From assembly GCA_018101195.1 (NCBI GenBank), contig JACDQH010000001.1:250435-314434 (forward strand): a stretch of DNA of 64,000 nucleotides, read 5' to 3'. The DNA is from Rickettsiaceae bacterium H1 (lineage in GTDB: Bacteria > Pseudomonadota > Alphaproteobacteria > Rickettsiales > Anaplasmataceae). Of the stretch, positions 58,439 through 64,000 are shown one piece after another; positions within the stretch are counted from its first letter, which is position 1, and the number at the start of each line of letters is the position of its first letter. The notes below the pieces were generated by a model that saw only the letters and a program-made list of their open reading frames with translations, had not been told where the DNA came from and made no database searches. A program made the position numbers and the translations under genes.

Positions 58439-61372
58439 ATGAAAGTATATCTTTTTATAAGAGAAGGACTGCAACAGTGGAAAATCTCTTTGGAGGAGGA
58501 CGGTAAATTAATCGTTGATAAAAATCTGGAAGGGCTGGCAAAAAAAGCCGGAGTGATTTTAACTTCTTTTAAAAAAGTAATCGGCAGTAGATTGTGGAAA
58601 ATAGGACTATTTGATCAAGGACATGATTTCGGCATTTGTGTTGAAAACAATAAAATTACTATAACAGAAAAGGGAGTAGAAAAAGATGGTGTAATCAGAC
58701 ATAAACAAGGAATTTATCAGTTTGTGTTTCAAGCATTGGTACAGTCAAGTAAGAATAGTAATACTGCCAATTATAGTATCGATTGTATTGAAAGCGACCT
58801 TGAAGACAAGATTGATAAGGTAAAAAGAGCATTTTTCAGTATGGCAAATGTTATCGATTATATTAATGCTAACGAGCAAGATAACTTGATATCACACAGG
58901 TTGAAAAGACTGGGTATTAGTTTAAGTTTTGGTAAAAAGGGGGCGCTGTTGCAACATTTAAGAGAAGCGTTACTCAAAGATGTGATCGTTAATTATTCGC
59001 TTACGGTTGTAAAAAACAATGGGGAAAAAAGCGAGATTTGTACTTTCGATTGCAAATCTCAAAAATTGCCTTGGGAACTACTTCAAGATTATTTGAAGGA
59101 AGAAGAAACTAAATTTCAACAGCAAAAGAAACAAGCTGTTAAAGATTTTATAAAAAATCTTAACATAAAAATTAGTTTGTTGGTGGGGAGCATGCTTGCC
59201 GATATTACTAAAGGTAAAAGTAATAGAATAGCTTTCGAATTACATGAAATAACGGAAGGTGAGGAAGAAGAATATTCTTTTAAGTTGAATTTAGAAGGTG
59301 TGGATGAAGGAAATATAAGAGTATTTTCTAATTTTTTAAATGAATCTATAAAGAACCGGATCTTTGCGGAAAACCTGATTTTCGATACAGAAATTGTGAA
59401 TGAAAATGTTTCATTAATAAGCGAATGTTTTCGTACTGTACATGATATGTATAGGTGTAGAATTTCGGAGAAATCTGTAATTTCTTTGTTGCATGAAATA
59501 AATAGATTTTTTTTAGATAAATCTTCTTTAACAAATGGTGTAGAGACTTCTTATTCTTTTTTATTGCTTATAAATAACGAAGACAAAATCGAAGAAGTAG
59601 TAATTAGTATGTTAGGGTTAGGAAAGACTCTAAAATTAGAGGAAGTAAATTTAAATATGGTTTCTTCCGATAAGCTTGTACCAATTTACATTTTGGTAAA
59701 AGAATTAGAAAGGTTTAAGGAAAAATTGGAATATATTAAAGAACAAGAAAATTTGTTTAATGAAAAAGAACAAGCTTGGGGAATTTGGAAAGCAAAATTT
59801 GATGAAGAATATAAACTTAATTTTTATCTAATTTTTAACCGATCTTTGGATCATGGTCTTTTGGAATATGTAATTCATCCTCTTCAATATTCTTTAAGCG
59901 GAGAAGAAGTAATATTTTATGATATTGACGAAAGAAAACTCGCTGATATACCTAAATTATTCAAGAAATACCAATCCGTTAGTGTAAAGTGGAATTTCAT
60001 TATTTTTAACTTGGTTGAAGTTTGTCAGCTCGTATTTAAATGGCGGCCGAAAATTGAAATTATTTCCTATCAGCAGATTCAATTGCAGTGTAATGATGAA
60101 GAGGCTGAAGAATTTATTCGTTCTGTTTTACCTTGCGAACCCAATATATACAAAGGAAAGATATTGTTAGATGGACACGTTTCGTTAAGTGCATTACAGG
60201 AAAAAATTGAAAAATTAAGCGCAAGAATTAAAAAACTTCAAAATTTATTAGTTCAACTGAAAAATGGCTTTGAATCTTATAGGGAAAATTCTAACGGAAA
60301 TATAATAAATGAACTTAGAATTGGGTTTTCGTCAACACTTAAAAATTTGTTTATTTTTTGTGTCGTTGTTTTAGATCGGCAACGTGAGGTAAAGGACTCG
60401 ATACATAAGCTATCGGCTATAATTTCACATATCGGTCTTAGAAGAAGTAAAGAATGTGTTAATGGATTAAAGATTGTTTTAGATGATAATAGAGAAGTCG
60501 AGCAAATACTTAACCAATTAAAGCAATTTTTGTTTTTAAATAAAAAAATAGACCAAATAATAAGTGATGTTCAGGATAATGAAGAGAATTCAACATTCTT
60601 TTTTGACAGAATTAAAAACAATAAAGTTCTTTTTCGTTTTTCAATTAGTGATTTTGTGATTTTTAGAAAAAGAAATACTCCTAAAAATATTACGTTGGGT
60701 GATTTTGATGTGGATGACCGTTTAATATCAGATATTATACCGAATGCTTATGAATCTTTAAGTATTCCGATCGGATTAATTGAGAGTAACGATTTTAATA
60801 TAACGGATTACGTTAATGTAGTGAAAACAGATTTTATCAAGCGAATAAAAGAGGAAATAGCAACCAAATTACCGGTTGATAGTTGTTTTGTTCGTTACAA
60901 GATTAATTACGATATAAATCGCAAAGAAACCAAGCAGATATTAGTAGTTAATGTTGGAAATTATAGCAATTGTAAGAGATTAAGAGCTAAAACCAATAAT
61001 AAAGAAACTTTTATACGTAACAGTAACAACGGAGTCGAAATTAAAATTTTATTAAAAGAAATATCGAAGTTAACAAAAGAAGGTAAAAGTGTTCCTATTA
61101 AATTTTCCGAGAGAGATATAAATCAAGAATTGGCAATTTTATTGGGAGTGCTGTCTTGTATCGTATGCGGTACGGTTATCACCGCTATATTGGTCAATTT
61201 TGTCAATACTAAAAAAACTTTTATAATATGTGGTACGATTTGTTTATTTTTAGATTTTGCTCTTTCCGGGTCTGTCGCGATGTTATTTTACATAATAAGA
61301 GATGAACAAGTAAGTAGCCAATTACATGATGTATCGAATTTATCAAACAATAATCCTTGTTTATATCGTTAA
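58439..61372 (+). CDS. Very large orphan protein, 977 residues, with C-terminal membrane pair
   Basis: Not recognised. A long soluble part is rich in Lys, Glu and Ile, with mixed alpha/beta blocks and likely coiled coil at about residues 580-620 (SALQEKIEKLSARIKKLQNL). It ends with two membrane helices at about 905-950 (ILLGVLSCIVCGTVITAILV and TICLFLDFALSGSVAMLFYI) and a short tail. No signal peptide at the start. A TATACT box lies near 58392. Composition matches the neighbours, so recent transfer is not obvious. A surface-linked or secreted role is a guess. Confidence 0.7.
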   Translation: MKVYLFIREGLQQWKISLEEDGKLIVDKNLEGLAKKAGVILTSFKKVIGSRLWKIGLFDQGHDFGICVENNKITITEKGVEKDGVIRHKQGIYQFVFQALVQSSKNSNTANYSIDCIESDLEDKIDKVKRAFFSMANVIDYINANEQDNLISHRLKRLGISLSFGKKGALLQHLREALLKDVIVNYSLTVVKNNGEKSEICTFDCKSQKLPWELLQDYLKEEETKFQQQKKQAVKDFIKNLNIKISLLVGSMLADITKGKSNRIAFELHEITEGEEEEYSFKLNLEGVDEGNIRVFSNFLNESIKNRIFAENLIFDTEIVNENVSLISECFRTVHDMYRCRISEKSVISLLHEINRFFLDKSSLTNGVETSYSFLLLINNEDKIEEVVISMLGLGKTLKLEEVNLNMVSSDKLVPIYILVKELERFKEKLEYIKEQENLFNEKEQAWGIWKAKFDEEYKLNFYLIFNRSLDHGLLEYVIHPLQYSLSGEEVIFYDIDERKLADIPKLFKKYQSVSVKWNFIIFNLVEVCQLVFKWRPKIEIISYQQIQLQCNDEEAEEFIRSVLPCEPNIYKGKILLDGHVSLSALQEKIEKLSARIKKLQNLLVQLKNGFESYRENSNGNIINELRIGFSSTLKNLFIFCVVVLDRQREVKDSIHKLSAIISHIGLRRSKECVNGLKIVLDDNREVEQILNQLKQFLFLNKKIDQIISDVQDNEENSTFFFDRIKNNKVLFRFSISDFVIFRKRNTPKNITLGDFDVDDRLISDIIPNAYESLSIPIGLIESNDFNITDYVNVVKTDFIKRIKEEIATKLPVDSCFVRYKINYDINRKETKQILVVNVGNYSNCKRLRAKTNNKETFIRNSNNGVEIKILLKEISKLTKEGKSVPIKFSERDINQELAILLGVLSCIVCGTVITAILVNFVNTKKTFIICGTICLFLDFALSGSVAMLFYIIRDEQVSSQLHDVSNLSNNNPCLYR

Positions 61373-61378
61373 TACCGA

Positions 61379-62107
61379 ATGTTGAACATAATTATTATTT
61401 CAGGTTTCGGGCTTAATTGCGAAGAGGAAACAAAATTTGCCTTTTCGCTTGCGGATAGTACGGCAACAATAGACATAATACATATTAACGATCTTATTAA
61501 GCAGCCGAATTTGCTAAAAAAATATCGAATTATGGCTATTCCCGGAGGTTTTTCTTATGGGGATCATACTGGTGCGGGAAATGCTTTCGCTTGGTACTTG
61601 AAAAATAATTTAATTGATGAAATTCAAAAATTTCGTTTGGCGGATAAGCTGATAATAGGAATATGTAATGGTTGCCAGATTTTAGTTAAGTTATTTCCGA
61701 AAGAATTTCCCATGGATTTGTTACCTAATGATAGCAACAAGTATCGATGTCTGTGGATTGATGTTAATTTGCCGAAAAATAATTGTATTTGGTGCTGGGG
61801 AATAGAAAAAATGCGCCTGCCGATTGCGCATGGCGAGGGTAAGTTTAAAATTAAAAATGATCAAAGCATTAATGTCGCAATGAAATATCTTGACAACCCT
61901 AATGGTTCTGATTTAAATGCGGCGGCACTTGCAAGTGAGGACGGAAAAGTTTTGGCTATTATGCCGCACCCTGAAAGAGCCGTGATGTTTACGCAACACG
62001 ATAATTGGACTTTATTAAAGGAAAAATATCTGCGATCCGGAATTGAAATTCCGAATTATGGCGAAGGTTTGGCGATTTTTCAAAATGCGGTTAATTATTT
62101 CAAGTAA
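61379..62107 (+). CDS. purQ: Phosphoribosylformylglycinamidine synthase subunit PurQ
   Basis: Class I glutamine amidotransferase part of FGAM synthase in purine synthesis. 242 residues with the nucleophile Cys96 in GICNGCQ and the His197-Glu199 pair in MPHPERAV. PGGFSYGDHTGAG is also diagnostic. Present as a separate gene; purL and purS are not nearby. Purine synthesis fits Anaplasmataceae better than Rickettsia. Confidence 0.95.
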   Translation: MLNIIIISGFGLNCEEETKFAFSLADSTATIDIIHINDLIKQPNLLKKYRIMAIPGGFSYGDHTGAGNAFAWYLKNNLIDEIQKFRLADKLIIGICNGCQILVKLFPKEFPMDLLPNDSNKYRCLWIDVNLPKNNCIWCWGIEKMRLPIAHGEGKFKIKNDQSINVAMKYLDNPNGSDLNAAALASEDGKVLAIMPHPERAVMFTQHDNWTLLKEKYLRSGIEIPNYGEGLAIFQNAVNYFK

Positions 62108-62507
62108 ATTAATTAGCATTTTCACTTTAGTAGTATAATACACTTAATTATAATTCCAGCAGCAGTGATAAAGGTAATTCAAGAAGGTTTGGTAGGCCTT
62201 ATAATGCTTCTGGATCATCAACTCAATTTTTGTAGAAAAACTCAAACCCAATTCCTCAAAGGGGTAAATCCAAAAGAATTAATTCAAGCTGTTCAAGGAA
62301 TATTGGGTTAATTCTGTTAAAAAATGTTTATAAGGTGGTGTTTCTCCTAAAACGAGAGTGTAACTTGGGAATTCTGTTTTAGCCATGAAGTTGAAACAGA
62401 TAATGTAGAAATTACTAAGTTTTTATTATAAGATATACTATAATTAATTTATTTTCTTACTTTTATGGTATAATAAATTTAATTAACAATTAGCATAAAG
62501 TAGCAAA
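62108..62507. other. Gene-free stretch with possible gene remnant
   Basis: About 400 bases. One short frame near 62150-62311 has coding character (ends KGVNPKELIQAVQGILG) but no start and an upstream stop. AATGCTTCTGGA at about 62202 recurs in the J-domain gene at about 62549. TATAAT boxes lie near 62132 and 62470. Nothing else is seen. Confidence 0.35.
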
Positions 62508-63833
62508 ATGCTCAGTAATCATTATAAAGTATTAGGTGTTAATAACAATGCTTCTGGAGAAGAAATAAGAAAAGCTTATAGGAAATTGCCTTAAAATATC
62601 ATCCGGATAAGAATAAAGATCTGGGTGCTAAAGAAAAATTTCAAGAAATTAGCAAAGCATATAAAATTCTGAGCGATAAGAAGGAACATAGTAGTTACGA
62701 TTGTGACGCTAAGGGCATGAATGATTCGAAAAAATTTAATAGTAATGATTATATCAATTTTACTAAAATATTCTTATTAGTTGTTAAATGTTCCTTTTTT
62801 CATTTTGTTCAAGAAGCTTTGGAACAGGGAGCTGATCCCAATTCATGTGATTCTGAGGGAAAATCAGTTTTATTATTGCAATCGAAAGTGGTAACATCGA
62901 AATAGTCAAGCTTTTATTAAATTATGGTGCTGATTTGAATAAGGTTAGCTTATTCCATCCATTGCCTTTAAAGGTTGCGATTAAAAAAGATATGGTAGAA
63001 ATAGTGAAGCTTTTATTAGAAAAGGGAGCTGATCCTAATTTAAGTCTTACTTATGAGCTGTCTTTAATTGTTGCAATCGAAGGAGGTAACACCGAAATAG
63101 TCAAGCTTTTATTAAATTATGGTGCTGATTTGAATAAGGTTAGCTTATTAATCCATCGCCTTTAAAGGTTGCGATTAAAAAAGATATGGTAGAAATAGTG
63201 AGGCTTTTATTAGAAAAGGGAGCTGATCCTAATTTAAGTCTTACTTATGAACAGCTGTCTTTAATTGTTGCAATCGAATGGGGTAACGCCAAAATAGTCA
63301 AGCTTTTATTACAGTATGACGCTAATTCAAATGATGTTGGTTTGTTTGATGCCTTACCTTTAATGGTTGCAATTGAAGAAGGTAGAGTAGAAATAGTAAG
63401 ACTTTTACTAAATTATGGTGCTGATTTTAATAAGGTGAGTGCATTGGGAGAATTGCCTTTAGAGGTTGCAGTTAAAAAAGGTGAGGCAGAAATAGTTAAG
63501 CTTTTACTAGGGAAGAAAGCTAATTCTAATGCAAGTGTTTGTTTTGGAGATCCAGCTTTAATTATTCCAAAAGAAAACAAGAAAAAATCTTTTAGCACTA
63601 AAGAAAAAATCGTATTTGGGTTATTAGCAGCATCACTTGGAATTTCAGGAATTGTATTTTCTGCACTTCATCTTAAGCAAAATTTTGACGTTTCGTTAGC
63701 ATGCATGATAGTTTTGTCGGTAATTTTGACAGTAATTTCATGCGCTGCATGTTATATGAATTGTGTTTTATCGGCATCCAGTGTTGAAGAAATTTTAAAG
63801 CAAGAGGAAAAAAGCTCGTTGGTAGGAATTTAG
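62508..63833 (+). pseudogene. J-domain/ankyrin-repeat fusion gene with three one-base deletions
   Basis: A J domain (NHYKVLGVNNNASGEEIRKA, then after a one-base loss near 62590 [19 protein letters not shown]) is followed by a hydrophilic linker and about eight ankyrin repeats (VKLLLNYGADLNKVS type), then two membrane helices (KIVFGLLAASLGISGIVFSA and SLACMIVLSVILTVISCAAC). Further one-base losses near 62875 and 63150 change the frame again. The last frame (63186-63833) alone could be translated from ATG 63186. Possibly dead, possibly affected by read errors. The J domain resembles the dnaJ that starts 62 bases later. Confidence 0.7.
62935..63324 (+). repeat. Tandem duplication of two ankyrin units, 195-bp period
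   Basis: 62935-63129 and 63130-63324 are nearly identical over long runs, such as AGAAAAGGGAGCTGATCCTA. 195 bases equals 65 codons, two ankyrin units. One copy carries a one-base loss. Confidence 0.85.
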
Positions 63834-63895
63834 ACTTGAATTTGCTGTAAAGCGGCATACATATTATTATAAATTGTAATAAAACCTTCTATGAA

Positions 63896-64000
63896 ATGGC
63901 AAAGCAAGATTATTATGAATTATTAGGCGTGGGCCGTAATGCTTCTGCAGACGACATAAAAAAAGCTTATAGAAAAGCTGCTATGAAATATCACCCGGAT
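63896..64000 (+). CDS. dnaJ: Chaperone DnaJ, N-terminal part (cut by window edge)
   Basis: The first 35 codons read [20 protein letters not shown] then [15 protein letters not shown], a standard type I DnaJ start with the HPD loop at the very end of the window. ATG at 63896 is the family start. The rest, and whether dnaK is near, cannot be seen. Confidence 0.9.
   Translation, partial: MAKQDYYELLGVGRNASADDIKKAYRKAAMKYHPD

Overview
The window is AT-rich DNA from an intracellular alphaproteobacterium, most likely order Rickettsiales and closer to Anaplasmataceae than to Rickettsia. This is inferred from gene content: thyX, thiC, nadC, ribH and a free-standing purQ; scattered pieces of complex I, cytochrome oxidase and haem export; an NDUFA9-type protein; ankyrin-repeat proteins; and many genes broken by small indels. 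No rRNA, CRISPR array, insertion sequence or prophage was seen. Two tRNA genes are present, Thr(UGU) and Phe(GAA).

Layout. 1-4.4 kb: the end of a repeat protein, lpdA, tRNA-Thr and mutS. 4.4-6.9 kb: a six-helix membrane protein, a decayed second copy of the mutS end plus that gene, and a broken deaminase gene. 7-13.7 kb: nuoM-nuoN-birA and then a small gene-nuoG-nuoH. 13.8-17.9 kb: a CorC/TlyC-like protein and a small UPF0434 gene on the minus strand, then yidC-ribH-nusB. 18-20.3 kb: nadC followed by wrecked motB and motA. 20.5-28.8 kb: two orphan genes, mdh, thiC, rpmG-ctaG, ccmB, dksA-thyX. 28.9-33.2 kb: a tight run of unknown gene, TPR-methyltransferase, RDD protein, unknown gene and PBP2 (mrdA). 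33.2-35.3 kb: pstA and an NDUFA9-like protein.

35.5-40.1 kb: two paralogous ankyrin genes face each other across a CBS-domain gene, two small genes and glyQ; their 3' ends and flanks form an inverted repeat. 40.4-44.8 kb: coxC, a Q/N-rich repeat protein, intact fliF and fliG, and a YfgM-like protein. 44.8-49.3 kb: an unrecognised pseudogene, an ATM1-type ABC exporter, and prfB with its programmed frameshift. 49.3-52.4 kb: a polyprenyl synthase, a repeat membrane protein and malonyl-CoA decarboxylase. 52.5-58.1 kb: coxB-coxA-ctaB-coxF-like-znuA-lolD, with lgt convergent. 58.2-64 kb: tRNA-Phe, a 977-residue orphan, purQ, a frameshifted J-domain/ankyrin gene and the start of dnaJ.

Together the genes describe an aerobic respiratory cell (complex I, aa3-type oxidase, cytochrome c maturation, malate dehydrogenase, lipoamide dehydrogenase) that keeps some cofactor synthesis and a minimal envelope machinery (PBP2, Lgt, LolD, YidC). 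The clearest unusual signals are three. The flagellar rotor genes fliF and fliG are intact while the stator genes motA and motB are debris. The ankyrin inverted repeat surrounds glyQ and a tlyC-like gene. A chimeric J-domain/ankyrin gene lies directly upstream of genuine dnaJ.
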